A DNA stretch of 64,000 nucleotides from Cyclobacterium roseum (GCF_010119225.1 NZ_WNKF01000002.1:535681-599680), one strand, 5' to 3'; shown: positions 36,409 through 46,705, numbered from the stretch's first letter. Translations and numbers: made by a program. Notes: generated by a model from the letters alone, not told the origin.

Positions 36409-38631
36409 TTAATTCACCTCCAGCGTTTCGATTGATGCGGGCGGTTCTTGCTGCACCTGTACCACTTTTGGCAGGGCTTCCACGTCAGCATTATCCGAAA
36501 TACCCAAGGGACTGTCCAGGGGGATATAGGGGGCAATGACGATGGAAACAATGGAGGTCAGTTTAATCAGGATATTCATGGAAGGGCCAGAGGTATCTTT
36601 AAAAGGATCTCCTACCGTATCTCCGGTTACAGAGGCCTTGTGGGGTTCAGAACCCTTGTAATACATCTCTCCGTTAATTTCCACACCTTTTTCGAATGAC
36701 TTTTTGGCATTATCCCAGGCCCCGCCGGCATTATTCTGGAATATTCCCATCAGCACCCCGGAAACGGTCACTCCTGCCAGCATCCCTCCCAATACTTCGT
36801 GGCCAAAAAGGAACCCCACGATAATCGGAGAAACCAAGGCAATGGCTCCGGGAGCCACCATCTCCCGGATGGAAGCTTTGGTGGAGATTTCCACGCATTT
36901 CTCGTAATCCGGCTTGGTTTTGAACTCCATAATTCCGGGCATTTCCTTGAACTGCCTCCTCACCTCATTGACCATGTCCATGGCTGCTCTTCCTACCGCC
37001 GCTATGGCCAGAGAAGAAAAAATAAATGGAATCATGGCGCCCACAAACAATCCAGACAACACGTCTGCCTTGTAAATATCAATGGTGGAAATACCGGAAA
37101 TTCCTACATAAGCGGCAAATAACGCCAAGGCTGTTAGCGCTGCTGAGGCGATGGCAAATCCCTTACCTGTGGCTGCCGTGGTATTGCCGACGGCATCCAG
37201 GATATCGGTTCTTTCTCTTACTTCTTTTGGCAATCCGGACATCTCGGCTATTCCGCCAGCATTGTCGGCAATGGGGCCAAACGCATCAATTGCTAATTGC
37301 ATTGCGGTGGTGGCCATCATTCCGGCGGCTGCAATCGCCACTCCGTACAATCCGGCTGCCATGTAAGAGGTGAAAATTCCTCCTGCCAATACCAGAATTG
37401 GAAAAACAGTGGATTGCATTCCTACGGCCAGGCCGCCGATAATATTCGTGGCGTGGCCGGTGGAAGATTGTCGGATGATGGAATTCACCGGGCCTTTGCC
37501 CATTGCTGTGTAATGTTCCGTAATGATACTCATCAGTGCCCCGACGATCAATCCGATAAAAACTGCCCCAAATACGCCCATTTTAGTAAAGGTGACAGAA
37601 TTCAGCCGGGACATGACCAGATCACCCTCCGGCAGCATGTAATCGATCACAAAGAAAGAGGCCGCTACCGTCAATAAGATTGAAATCCAATTTCCCCGGT
37701 TCAGGGCTGCCTGCACGTTTCCTGTTTCGGACTTTATTTTTACAAAAAGCGTTCCCACAATCGAGAAAACCAAGCCCAAACCAGCTATTACCAGTGGCAA
37801 TAATATAGGGGCAATCCCTCCAAAATTATCGTTACTTACAATCTCTCTTCCCAAGACCATGGAAGCTAATATGGTGGCCACATAAGACCCGAAAAGGTCG
37901 GCGCCCATGCCGGCCACATCGCCTACATTGTCTCCCACATTATCGGCAATGGTAGCCGGATTTCGTACATCATCCTCCGGGATTCCGGCTTCTACCTTTC
38001 CTACCAAATCAGCACCCACATCGGCAGCCTTGGTATAAATCCCCCCTCCTACTCTGGCAAAAAGGGCGATCGACTCGGCTCCCAGGGAAAACCCTGCCAG
38101 CACCTCCAGTGCCGTTTCCATTTCATGTCCATTTACACCCCCTCCTGCAGAAAGTACAAACATATGGTAAAAGACGATAAACAAGCCTCCCATTCCCAGA
38201 ACCGCCAATCCGGCCACTCCAAGCCCCATTACCGTGCCTCCCGTAAAAGACACATTCAAGGCCTTGGCAAGACTGGTTTTCGCCGCTTCTGTCGTCCTAA
38301 CATTGGACTTGGTAGCTATCTTCATTCCCAGGTAGCCAGCGAAAGCAGATAGTACCGCTCCTATTATAAACGAGATAGCAATCACCGGGCTGGAATTATC
38401 CAGCAAGGTTCCGGACCACCCCAAAATAATGGCAGCGATCACGACAAAGTAAAACATTACTTTCCATTCAGCCCTCAGAAATGACATGGCTCCTTTGGCA
38501 ATGTAACCGGCCAATTCGACCATATTCTTATCACCGGTAGGTTGCCTCGTCACCCAGGCAGATTTTACGGCCATCACCACTAGCCCAACAACACCCAAAA
38601 AAGGGACCAAATAGAGAAATAATTGTTCCAT
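36409..38631 (-). CDS. hppA: membrane-bound ion-translocating pyrophosphatase
   Basis: 740 residues with about sixteen hydrophobic helices. The substrate-binding loop has [18 protein letters not shown] and [19 protein letters not shown], with the Asp/Asn cluster that binds Mg-PPi; a second cluster lies at the C-terminus ([15 protein letters not shown]). It hydrolyses PPi and pumps Na+ and/or H+ out of the cytoplasm. [11 protein letters not shown] carries Ala, not Lys, at the discriminating position, which marks the K+-dependent subfamily. The ion pumped cannot be settled from sequence alone. The gene has its own promoter and terminator, so it is monocistronic. Confidence 0.96.
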   Translation of the reverse strand: MEQLFLYLVPFLGVVGLVVMAVKSAWVTRQPTGDKNMVELAGYIAKGAMSFLRAEWKVMFYFVVIAAIILGWSGTLLDNSSPVIAISFIIGAVLSAFAGYLGMKIATKSNVRTTEAAKTSLAKALNVSFTGGTVMGLGVAGLAVLGMGGLFIVFYHMFVLSAGGGVNGHEMETALEVLAGFSLGAESIALFARVGGGIYTKAADVGADLVGKVEAGIPEDDVRNPATIADNVGDNVGDVAGMGADLFGSYVATILASMVLGREIVSNDNFGGIAPILLPLVIAGLGLVFSIVGTLFVKIKSETGNVQAALNRGNWISILLTVAASFFVIDYMLPEGDLVMSRLNSVTFTKMGVFGAVFIGLIVGALMSIITEHYTAMGKGPVNSIIRQSSTGHATNIIGGLAVGMQSTVFPILVLAGGIFTSYMAAGLYGVAIAAAGMMATTAMQLAIDAFGPIADNAGGIAEMSGLPKEVRERTDILDAVGNTTAATGKGFAIASAALTALALFAAYVGISGISTIDIYKADVLSGLFVGAMIPFIFSSLAIAAVGRAAMDMVNEVRRQFKEMPGIMEFKTKPDYEKCVEISTKASIREMVAPGAIALVSPIIVGFLFGHEVLGGMLAGVTVSGVLMGIFQNNAGGAWDNAKKSFEKGVEINGEMYYKGSEPHKASVTGDTVGDPFKDTSGPSMNILIKLTSIVSIVIAPYIPLDSPLGISDNADVEALPKVVQVQQEPPASIETLEVN

Positions 38632-38669
38632 ATCAGCTATTAGAGAAATATATGTATTTTAAATTTCGA

Positions 38670-38699
38670 CAAAGATATTATTATTCCCATTCCTTTCAA
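38670..38699 (-). promoter_or_regulatory. consensus promoter of hppA
   Basis: Minus strand TTG (38697-38699), a 19-base spacer, and TATCTTTG (38670-38677). This is the best -33/-7 match in the window and gives a leader of about 30 bases. Confidence 0.65.
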
Positions 38700-38936
38700 G
38701 AAAGAAATGGTAAAAGATGGTTATAACCAGTTCTTACATGGGGAAGCTGCCGAAAATTCAGCAATTTCTTAAATAATACCATTCACAATGCCATTTTTCT
38801 TAGTTTTTAGGAATGGAATCATTGAAAGTTTGCGATTTTACCTGATCAGGAAGTATTTCTACCGCTGAATGAATTAAGATTTGGTATTTTCAACTATATA
38901 ATGACAAATTTGAAGGTATATCCGTACCTTATAGCT

Positions 38937-41306
38937 ATGAAAAACTCCCGCCATTTCGTCTTCTTCCCACCGATCTTCCTACTATTGCCAGCATTTTTGC
39001 TGTTTAATCCACCTGCCGCTCAGACTCAAACGGAGGACAGCTTACCACGAAAGGCCTATCTGGAAAACCTGCTGGAAAACAACCGCCCGCATCCCCTACC
39101 GAACGAAAGGGCACGAAACGTTTTTTCCTCCTTTGAGCGGCTCAGCTTCAAAGACAGCACCTGGGACGCCTGGCAAAAACGAACCGGTGAGCTTCCTCCC
39201 AACTTTGAGCTGATGCCGGATATTCCCTTTCTTCCCGAACTACTGGTCATGAATGAAGGAAAGAACCCTACTCCCATAACGTCGCTGGCTCAGTGGGAAT
39301 CCCAAAGAGAGGTCATCAGCCATCAGGTCCAACACCTGCTTTCGGGCACCTTTCCCGACCCGCCGGAAAACCTGAGTTGGGAAATCACCGAAGAGCGAAT
39401 GGAAGGCAAAATCAAAGTTCAGACGGTGGTCCTCCGATTTGGCGAACACCCCAAAGCCCGGCTGACCCTGGAAGTATTCCTTCCTCCCGGACCCGGACCC
39501 CATCCCGTATTTATAAGTCAATGGAACCACCGGGGTTGGGTTCAAATAGCCGTAAGAAGGGGGTATTTGGGAGTGATTTATGCCGGGGCAGATGTTTTCG
39601 ATGAAACCATCCATTACCAGGAAGTGTATCCCGAATACGATTGGTCTGCCCTGATGACCCGTGCCTGGGGAGCACATCGGGCCGTGGATTACCTGTATTC
39701 CCTTCCCCAGGTGGATAAAGAAAAAATTGCCCTGACGGGTCATTCGCGAAATGCCAAATTATCCTTGTTTGCGGCCGCTTTTGATCCCCGGATTACGGCA
39801 GTGATCAGCAGCAGTGGCGGAACAGGCGGGGAAATCCCTTACCGCTACACCGATGAAAGACATGCGAACGAATCCATCGATTACCTCAATTCCATCCGGC
39901 CGCAGTGGTTTCACCCAAGGTTACGCTTTTATAACGGAAGGGAACATAAATTGCCCATTGATCAAAATTCCCTTATGGCGTTGATCGCCCCAAACGCCTT
40001 ATTATTAAGTTCCTCCATTCGGGAAGCAGGTGGTGGCGACCCCTGGGCGATTGAGCAAAATTACAAGTCTCTTAAAGAAGTATATACCTTTCTCGGCGTT
40101 CCCGATAAGGTAAGCTTGCGCTTTCGGGATGGCAAACATGCCCTTGCCGCACGGGATATCGAATCCTACGTGGACTGGCTGGACATTCAATTTGGCAGGT
40201 CGCAGGATACCTGGGAAAACAAGCGGTATTATGCGTATGACTTTGATACCTGGAAACAGAACAAGAACCCAACAAATACCCTCAAAAGGAAACCCCTGAG
40301 CCTGGAGGAATACCTTAATACCAGCCAAACCGGAGAGGGACCTGAGGTAAATGACTGGCAGGAGGATATCCGAAAATGGACGCAATGGACACTGGGTGAA
40401 CAGCCCGAAGGAATTGCCGCTTCTCCCATCACTTCGCTCAGTTCCAAAACCGACTACATGGACCTGTTATTAAACCGTCCGGCCGTTTCCAATGGCCGGA
40501 GGCAAAACATTGCTCCCTACAATGCGCTGGGAGATTACCAGCACGGAGCTTTATACATCCCCCTGGATAAACCATTGACCAACGAAAGTAAAATTCCGGT
40601 CGTCGTGTACCTGCACAAATACATCAACACCGGATTCGATGCCGAAATGAATCCCTTCATACGGGAATGCCTGGATAAGGGGATGGCCGTGTTCACCATG
40701 GACCTGCTGGGATATGGCAGCCGAATTGAGGAAGGGGCATCCTTTTACGAAAGGTATCCTCATTGGTCCAAAATGGGCAAAATGGTCAAAGATACGAGGG
40801 ATGCGATTCGAGCCCTAGGTCAGGTAGAAGGCTTGGATTCCAACCGGATTTTTCTGGCAGGATATGCACTTGGCGGGACCGTGGGGTTATTCACTGCCGC
40901 CCTGGACGATCAAGTGGCTGGATTGGCAATCGCGTCGGCCTTTACGCCATTACGCAGCGCCGATGCATCCATGGAAGGGATCAAAGCCTATTCACACCTG
41001 TATGGGTTGGTACCCCATTGGGGGTTTAATTCCGAAAGTCCTTCCGCCATACCGGTGGATTTTCCGGAAATGCTGGCGGCCATTCTTCCCAGGCCCCTGC
41101 TGGTAATCAGCCCGGAACAGGATCGACACGCCGACTTGCAAGACATTAGCAGGAGCCTGAAGCAACTGGAAAAAATTTCCCATCAGATGGGGACCGAACA
41201 CAAGCCTGATCAGTATATACCAAAAGGGTTCAACCGTTTCGGATGGGCATCCCAACAAGAAATGATTTCCTGGATTTACCAGCAAACCCAACTAACCGAT
41301 GAATAA
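38937..41306 (+). CDS. secreted double alpha/beta-hydrolase, CE15-like N-domain and inactive-looking C-domain
   Basis: 789 residues from the ATG opening the signal peptide (MKNSRHFVFFPPIFLLLPAF). The first hydrolase domain (about 85-425) has the nucleophile elbow TGHSRNAKLS with Ser270 and a probable catalytic His401 in DGKHALAARD. The GHSRxxK elbow resembles glucuronoyl esterases (CE15), which split lignin-glucuronoxylan esters. The second domain (about 540-785) keeps the fold (VVVYLHKYINTG, LPRPLLVISPEQDRH) but its elbow is AGYALGG, with Ala644 in place of Ser, and no C-terminal His is evident. It is first in a plus-strand cluster and overlaps the next gene by eight bases. Confidence 0.75.
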   Translation: MKNSRHFVFFPPIFLLLPAFLLFNPPAAQTQTEDSLPRKAYLENLLENNRPHPLPNERARNVFSSFERLSFKDSTWDAWQKRTGELPPNFELMPDIPFLPELLVMNEGKNPTPITSLAQWESQREVISHQVQHLLSGTFPDPPENLSWEITEERMEGKIKVQTVVLRFGEHPKARLTLEVFLPPGPGPHPVFISQWNHRGWVQIAVRRGYLGVIYAGADVFDETIHYQEVYPEYDWSALMTRAWGAHRAVDYLYSLPQVDKEKIALTGHSRNAKLSLFAAAFDPRITAVISSSGGTGGEIPYRYTDERHANESIDYLNSIRPQWFHPRLRFYNGREHKLPIDQNSLMALIAPNALLLSSSIREAGGGDPWAIEQNYKSLKEVYTFLGVPDKVSLRFRDGKHALAARDIESYVDWLDIQFGRSQDTWENKRYYAYDFDTWKQNKNPTNTLKRKPLSLEEYLNTSQTGEGPEVNDWQEDIRKWTQWTLGEQPEGIAASPITSLSSKTDYMDLLLNRPAVSNGRRQNIAPYNALGDYQHGALYIPLDKPLTNESKIPVVVYLHKYINTGFDAEMNPFIRECLDKGMAVFTMDLLGYGSRIEEGASFYERYPHWSKMGKMVKDTRDAIRALGQVEGLDSNRIFLAGYALGGTVGLFTAALDDQVAGLAIASAFTPLRSADASMEGIKAYSHLYGLVPHWGFNSESPSAIPVDFPEMLAAILPRPLLVISPEQDRHADLQDISRSLKQLEKISHQMGTEHKPDQYIPKGFNRFGWASQQEMISWIYQQTQLTDE

Positions 41307-43731
41307 CAAGAAGTTTCCTTTTTTGCTTACAGCTTCCCACCTGATCCCGGGCCTGCTGATGTTGCTGTTTTCTACCCTTCCAGGAATGGGCCGGCAAATC
41401 GAGGACAGTAGCGAAAGCGGCTTGTCCCTGGCCGTTTTTGATGTAGATGCCACACCCCCTGTTGGAAGCCTGCTGGCTTATGATCCCATGGAAAAAAAGG
41501 ACGACCTGGGGCTTCGTGCCCGGGGAATCGTCATCATTGGCAGTGGATTGCCCATCGTCCTTTGCGCAGTAGACTGGATTGGTATTGCTAATGAAAGTCA
41601 GGATGCCTTTAAATCCAGGCTGGCCAAAGCAGCCTCCACCCTCCCCTCCCGGGTAGCCGTACATACGGTGCATCAGCACGATGCGCCGATTAGTGATTGG
41701 GGGGCGGAAAAACTTCTGAAGGATGCCGGCTTGGATCCAAAAGCTTTTGACAGTTCCTTTGATAGGGTGCTATTGGATAGACTGGACCATGCCATTCAAC
41801 AGGCCATGCAGTCTCCCCAGCCCCTCACCCATATTGGCACAGGGAATGCCAACGTAGAGAAGGTAGCTTCCAACCGGCGCATCAAAGGACCCGATGGGAA
41901 AATCCGCTATTCCCGGACGTCTTCTACCAAAGACCCAAAAATCAGGGATTACCCGGAGGGACTGATCGATCCGGAAGTTTCGTTAATCAGCTTTTGGAAC
42001 GAAGAGGAGCCGCTGGCCGTGCTGAGCTATTATGCCGTGCACCCCCAAAGTTACTACCTAACCAAGATCGCCAACCCGGATTTTCCCGGAATCGCCCGCT
42101 ACCTAAGGCAACTTGCCGTACCGGAGGCTTTACATGTCCATTTTAATGGAGCCGGGGCAAATGTGACCGCTGGCAAGTACAATGACGGAGCAAAAATCAA
42201 CCGGAAAATCCTAGCCGAAAGGCTGGCTGCGGGCATGGAACAAGCCTGGCAAAATACCGTCAAATCGAAAATCAACCCCACCGCTGTCTATTGGCAGCAA
42301 GAAGCGGTACTGCTACCTGCCAATGAAAACGTTCCTGACATTGCCCGGGAAATGCATCAGCAAAATGCCCGGTGGCTCACCAATAACCTGCAAAAACTGG
42401 CCTGGTATCAGCGACAGCAGCAAGGTAAAAAGATAGCCATTAGCTGCCTTTCCATTGGAAATGCCCGCATCCTTCACCTGCCGGGTGAGCTTTTTGTAGA
42501 ATACCAATTGGCTGCCAAAGCAGAACGACCGGACCTTTTTGTGGCCATGGCCGCCTATGGGGACTACGGGCCTTTTTATATTGGCACGACAGCTGCCTAC
42601 AAAGAAGATGGTTACGAAATAAACGTCAGTCCGGTAACCCCGGAAGCCGAACCTATTCTGATGAAAGCCATAAACAATTTGCTTCACAATCCGGCACCCA
42701 TAAACGCCCAAAAGAGTCCCTATATCCTCCAAAATGAAAAAGCCGTCCCTGTCAAAACACTGGATGAATGGAAGGATAAAAAGAGGGCCTGGAAAAATAA
42801 CATGGCGGCAGTCATGGGCACTCTCCCTTCCCGGGAGAACCTTGCCTTGCCCTCCCTTACCTACCTGGATACGGTTAAAGAAAAGGGATTTACCCGGTAC
42901 CGTATCCGTTTTGCTTCTGACGATACCAACGAGGTCACCGCCTATTTGTACCTTCCGGAAAATAGCTCAGCCCGTCCGGCCATGTTGGTGCTACATAGTA
43001 CAGGTGAACTGGGTAAAAAGATCGTGGATGGACAAGGCCCCCTGGAAAACAGGGGGATTGCCCGGGAGCTGGCAGAGAGGGGTTATGTAGTCATGGCACC
43101 AGATTACCCTAGCTTCGGGGAGCAAAAGGATCATGATTTTAGCAAGGATGGATTTCCCTCCGGCACGCTCCTTGGTGTTTGGAATCACCTGCGTTGTGTG
43201 GATGTATTGAGTCAGATGAAGGAGGTGGATCCAAACCGGATTGGGGTGATCGGGCATTCCTTGGGTGGACACAATGCCCTTTTTGCTGCGGCCCATGACG
43301 AGCGCATTCAGGCGGTGGTCAGCAGTTGTGGTTGGACTCCCTTTGCCTATTATGACATTGGGGAGGCGGGAACAGAACGATATGGTGGAAGGCTTGGTCC
43401 CTGGGCACAAGAACGGTACATGCCCGCTATAAAAAAACTACTCCCGGATGCCCATCTTCCATTTGATTTTACAGATATTATTGCTTCCATTGCTCCAAGA
43501 CCGGTTTTCACAAATGCCCCCCTTCAGGATAGCAATTTCGCCGTGGATGGCGTAAAAGCCGGCATAGCCGAAGTCCAACCGGTATATACCTGGCTCGGGT
43601 TTCCGGCGAATTTGATCGTTCGGTATCCGGATACGGGACATGACTTCCCTCCTGCCGTCCGAAAAGAGGCGTATGCCTTTCTGGATGAGTTCTTCGGATT
43701 CAAACCTGAAAATCAAAATTCATTGGAGTAG
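41299..43731 (+). CDS. neutral ceramidase-like domain fused to an alpha/beta-hydrolase
   Basis: 810 residues with an N-terminal signal (LLMLLFSTLPG). Residues about 45-470 match the neutral/alkaline non-lysosomal ceramidase N-terminal fold (AVFDVDATPPVG, HTVHQHDAP, FNGAGANVTAGKYNDG). Where true ceramidases have a Ser nucleophile, this chain has GANVTAG, so ceramide hydrolysis is doubtful; relatives in planctomycetes and Bacteroidota sit in glycan loci. The C-terminal domain (about 530-805) is a dienelactone/acetyl-xylan-esterase-like hydrolase with Ser654 (GHSLGGHNALF) and His781 (DTGHDFP). The eight-base overlap with the preceding gene implies coupled translation and a shared pathway. Confidence 0.7.
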   Translation: MNNKKFPFLLTASHLIPGLLMLLFSTLPGMGRQIEDSSESGLSLAVFDVDATPPVGSLLAYDPMEKKDDLGLRARGIVIIGSGLPIVLCAVDWIGIANESQDAFKSRLAKAASTLPSRVAVHTVHQHDAPISDWGAEKLLKDAGLDPKAFDSSFDRVLLDRLDHAIQQAMQSPQPLTHIGTGNANVEKVASNRRIKGPDGKIRYSRTSSTKDPKIRDYPEGLIDPEVSLISFWNEEEPLAVLSYYAVHPQSYYLTKIANPDFPGIARYLRQLAVPEALHVHFNGAGANVTAGKYNDGAKINRKILAERLAAGMEQAWQNTVKSKINPTAVYWQQEAVLLPANENVPDIAREMHQQNARWLTNNLQKLAWYQRQQQGKKIAISCLSIGNARILHLPGELFVEYQLAAKAERPDLFVAMAAYGDYGPFYIGTTAAYKEDGYEINVSPVTPEAEPILMKAINNLLHNPAPINAQKSPYILQNEKAVPVKTLDEWKDKKRAWKNNMAAVMGTLPSRENLALPSLTYLDTVKEKGFTRYRIRFASDDTNEVTAYLYLPENSSARPAMLVLHSTGELGKKIVDGQGPLENRGIARELAERGYVVMAPDYPSFGEQKDHDFSKDGFPSGTLLGVWNHLRCVDVLSQMKEVDPNRIGVIGHSLGGHNALFAAAHDERIQAVVSSCGWTPFAYYDIGEAGTERYGGRLGPWAQERYMPAIKKLLPDAHLPFDFTDIIASIAPRPVFTNAPLQDSNFAVDGVKAGIAEVQPVYTWLGFPANLIVRYPDTGHDFPPAVRKEAYAFLDEFFGFKPENQNSLE

Positions 43732-43784
43732 GCGATCCTGTCTATGTTCCGCTTGCGTAAAAATTGATACTATCGTCTCATTTG

Positions 43785-43823
43785 ATCTTACAATAATTTT
43801 ATTTTTTTCAATTAATGTAAGAT
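43785..43823. repeat. inverted repeat upstream of the dehydrogenase-like gene
   Basis: ATCTTACAATAATT and AATTAATGTAAGAT are complementary with one mismatch, 11 bases apart, 35 bases before the next start. It may be an operator or the terminator of the preceding pair. Confidence 0.45.
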
Positions 43824-43857
43824 ATTGGCTTACTGTACGAATATACCCACAAAATAA

Positions 43858-45927
43858 ATGACACGAACAGCCACCTCCCTTTTGGCGAGCATTCTCCTGA
43901 CTTGGGGATTGAGCTCCTGCCATGAAGATAAATATGCGGACCCGCTGAGCCCTGAAGCATCCATGGAGACCTTTTCCATACATGAAGGGTTTGACATTCA
44001 ATTATTTGCGGCAGAGCCGCATATCAAAGATCCGGTAGATCTGGTATTTGATGAAACCGGCGCGGCTTATGCCGTGGAAATGCCGGATTACCCTTACAAA
44101 CCGGAGCCGGGAGAAGGCCGTGGCGTCATAAAAAAGCTAGTAGATACAGATGGGGATGGTACCATTGATTCCTCCATCGTGTTTGCGGAGGGTATCGCCG
44201 ATGCCACCAGCCTCATGCCCTGGAAAGGTGGACTACTGGTCACTGCAGCTCCTTATATTTATTACATGAAAGACCTCGATGGAGACGGCAAGGCAGATAG
44301 CAAAGAACAACTTTTTTCCGGTTTCTTTGAAAACAACTCCGAGGCTCAGATTACCAATCTCCGCCTTGGCATAGACAATTGGATATATGCGGCCAATAAC
44401 GGCCAACGAGGCGAAGTAACCTATAGCGAAAAACCGGAAGCAGCAGCCCTAAACCTACAGGGCGCGGATTTTAGATTTCGCCTGGACAAGGAAAAATTTG
44501 AAAAAGAAAGCGGCACCGCTCAGTTTGGGATGACCTTCGACAACTGGGGCAATAAGTTTTTTACCCAAAACACTTTGCATATACAGCAGGCGGTTATCCC
44601 CAGAAGGTATCTGGAGCGACACGGTCACTTATCCAGCATGTCCGTAAACCATAATATTTCCGATCATGATTTTGAAATGTTCCAAATGACCCCTCCCCCT
44701 TATTGGAGAGCAGAAAGAACCATGCGGCGCAATAAGCAATACCAAGAGCAGGAATTGGACCGGGTAGAACATGCGGAAGACTATTTTACGGGTGCTTCAG
44801 GGGGAATCGTTTATAACGGAGGAGCTTTTCCGGAAGAATTCAGCGGAAATGTATTTACCGGCGATGTGGCTGGAAATTTGGTACACCGGGACCTGCTGAT
44901 CCCGGATAGCCAAGGTCCTACCCAAATTGCCCGAAGGCCAGCTGAAGAAAAAAATCGGGAATTTATTGCCGCGACTGACCCCTGGTTCCGGCCTGTAGGC
45001 TTTACCGTTGGCCCGGATGGTTACCTTTACCTGGTGGATTTTTACCGGCAACATATTGAGACTCCCGTTTCCATACCGGATGATTTAAAAGAGGAAATGG
45101 ATTTTATGAACGGCGAGGAAAAAGGGAGAATTTACCGCATTCTTCCAAAGGGTAAAACGTCCCAATTGAATGCCCTTCCTGATTTTTCATCCATGGATGC
45201 GGCTACATTGGTGGGTGAATTAAAACACGAAAACGGATGGCGAAGAACAACCGCCCAGCGTCTGATCCTGGAAGATCCAAAGCAGGAATATGTCCCCTTC
45301 CTAAAAAGTTTGGCCGGGGAAGAGATGCCCGAGGCCCGGGTTTTGGCCTTGTACCTGTTAGCATCCATGGACGCACTGACCCAGGAGCTGGTTACCAATG
45401 CCCTACAAAGCGAGCACCCAGGGGTGCGTAAGAATGCGCTGGTTTTGGCAGAATCCTATCCGGAAATGGAAGCGGCAATAGCCGCTAAAACGAAGGATCC
45501 CTCCACCATGGTCTCCTTGCAGGCCATTTTGAGCCTGGGCAATTACGAAAGCTCGTTTGCCAAGGAACAAATGGCAGAATCCCTGATGGAGAAAGGCGAC
45601 AACAAATGGTTTCGAATGGCAATTCTTAGTTCAAATCCAGGGTCGGATCCCGAAACATTAGCGATTTTGGATAAAAACCACGCCTTTTTTGATGATCCCG
45701 AAAGTTGGAAAATGGATTACATCAAGGAGGTCGCTCATATACAGGGAGCAAAAGGAAACGAAGAATCCATCCAATCCTACGTGGAATTGCTTTCCTCCCT
45801 TTCCGGCAACGCACATGAAAATTGGAAGCCGGCTGGACTGGACGGCTTAAAAGCTGGGCTGGAAAGGTCTTCCGATCAACCTGACGAAAACGTATCATCC
45901 TTGCTTTCCCTACTCGAATCAAAATAA
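43858..45927 (+). CDS. PVC-type membrane-bound dehydrogenase-like lipoprotein with HEAT-like C-terminus
   Basis: 689 residues with lipidated Cys21 (GLSSCHED). Residues about 40-440 form a beta-propeller of the Pirellula/Verrucomicrobium-type membrane-bound dehydrogenase family (HEGFDIQLFAAEPHIKDPVDLVFDETG, LVDTDGDGTIDSS, MKDLDGDGKADSK, FRPVGFTVGPDGYLYLVDFYR). Residues about 460-650 are short helical HEAT-like repeats. Many relatives end in a cytochrome c domain; no CxxCH is present here. It likely oxidises a sugar in the periplasm and would need an external electron acceptor; the next gene encodes an exported HiPIP. Confidence 0.8.
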   Translation: MTRTATSLLASILLTWGLSSCHEDKYADPLSPEASMETFSIHEGFDIQLFAAEPHIKDPVDLVFDETGAAYAVEMPDYPYKPEPGEGRGVIKKLVDTDGDGTIDSSIVFAEGIADATSLMPWKGGLLVTAAPYIYYMKDLDGDGKADSKEQLFSGFFENNSEAQITNLRLGIDNWIYAANNGQRGEVTYSEKPEAAALNLQGADFRFRLDKEKFEKESGTAQFGMTFDNWGNKFFTQNTLHIQQAVIPRRYLERHGHLSSMSVNHNISDHDFEMFQMTPPPYWRAERTMRRNKQYQEQELDRVEHAEDYFTGASGGIVYNGGAFPEEFSGNVFTGDVAGNLVHRDLLIPDSQGPTQIARRPAEEKNREFIAATDPWFRPVGFTVGPDGYLYLVDFYRQHIETPVSIPDDLKEEMDFMNGEEKGRIYRILPKGKTSQLNALPDFSSMDAATLVGELKHENGWRRTTAQRLILEDPKQEYVPFLKSLAGEEMPEARVLALYLLASMDALTQELVTNALQSEHPGVRKNALVLAESYPEMEAAIAAKTKDPSTMVSLQAILSLGNYESSFAKEQMAESLMEKGDNKWFRMAILSSNPGSDPETLAILDKNHAFFDDPESWKMDYIKEVAHIQGAKGNEESIQSYVELLSSLSGNAHENWKPAGLDGLKAGLERSSDQPDENVSSLLSLLESK

Positions 45928-45993
45928 AATAAAATCAAACCGAAACCCACACCTGAAGGACCTCGCCGGTCTTCCCTAAAATTTACTTCCTGC

Positions 45994-46323
45994 ATGACGC
46001 GTAGAAATCTCCTAAAGTATTTACTCGGATCCACCGGTCTGGTTTATTTCTTATCCCGATGTGCACCACCAAAGAAAGAATACGAGCTGGAGGGAGTAAC
46101 GGACTGTGCCGACCTTACCGGGCTTAGTGACGAAGAGTTGGAAAAAAGGAAAAAATTGGGCTATGAGGCCAGTACACCGGTTTCTGACAACCGTTGTGAC
46201 AATTGCCAGCTATACCTTCCCCCCACAGCCGAAAGAAAATGCGGAGGCTGTCAGTTGTTTAAAGGGCCGGTAGAGGCCGCTGCCTATTGCACCTATTGGG
46301 CCCCCAGGGTTGCAAATGGTTAA
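45994..46323 (+). CDS. Tat-exported high-potential iron-sulfur protein (HiPIP)
   Basis: 109 residues with the twin-arginine signal TRRNLLKYLLGSTGLVYFL. The [4Fe-4S] ligands fit Cys68, Cys71, Cys86 and Cys99 (CDNCQ, then 14 residues to GGC, then 12 to YCTYWAP), the HiPIP spacing. An extra Cys83 sits beside the third ligand. HiPIPs are soluble periplasmic one-electron carriers. It lies 66 bases behind the dehydrogenase-like lipoprotein that lacks its own heme domain, so it may be that enzyme's acceptor (inference). Confidence 0.85.
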   Translation: MTRRNLLKYLLGSTGLVYFLSRCAPPKKEYELEGVTDCADLTGLSDEELEKRKKLGYEASTPVSDNRCDNCQLYLPPTAERKCGGCQLFKGPVEAAAYCTYWAPRVANG

Positions 46324-46402
46324 TTGATCCTTTTTTCAGAAAGTAACCGATTGGTAAACAAATCTTTCCGTCATCGTGTTTTAAGGGTAAAAGGAAGAAA
46401 AA

Positions 46403-46609
46403 ATGGACAATTCCCTAACTCCCGTAGCAATAGTAACTGGATTTTTGCTGATATATGTAGTGGCAGTTGCCGTAAACATTAACACAGCGATTATCCTCAT
46501 GATGTTTTCCCTTTCTCCAATTTTAATGATCTGGATGGTCATTAGGGTCTTGAAGGCAGCATTTGAATCCACACATACCTTTGACGAAAAATGGTATGAG
46601 GATCAATAG
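46403..46609 (+). CDS. small two-helix membrane protein
   Basis: 68 residues with two predicted transmembrane helices (VAIVTGFLLIYVVAVAV and AIILMMFSLSPILMIWMVI) and a charged C-terminal tail (STHTFDEKWYEDQ). An AAGGA ribosome site lies just upstream of the ATG, unusually good for this group. No family was recognised. It stands between the HiPIP and Usp genes, and may be independent of both. Confidence 0.65.
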   Translation: MDNSLTPVAIVTGFLLIYVVAVAVNINTAIILMMFSLSPILMIWMVIRVLKAAFESTHTFDEKWYEDQ

Positions 46610-46705
46610 GTTCGATTAAGCCATATTTACCAGGCGTTGATGGAAAATCGTCGGATAATCACTAACTTTAATCTCTTGATTTAACGTTTATTATTTCGCC
46701 TGTCC

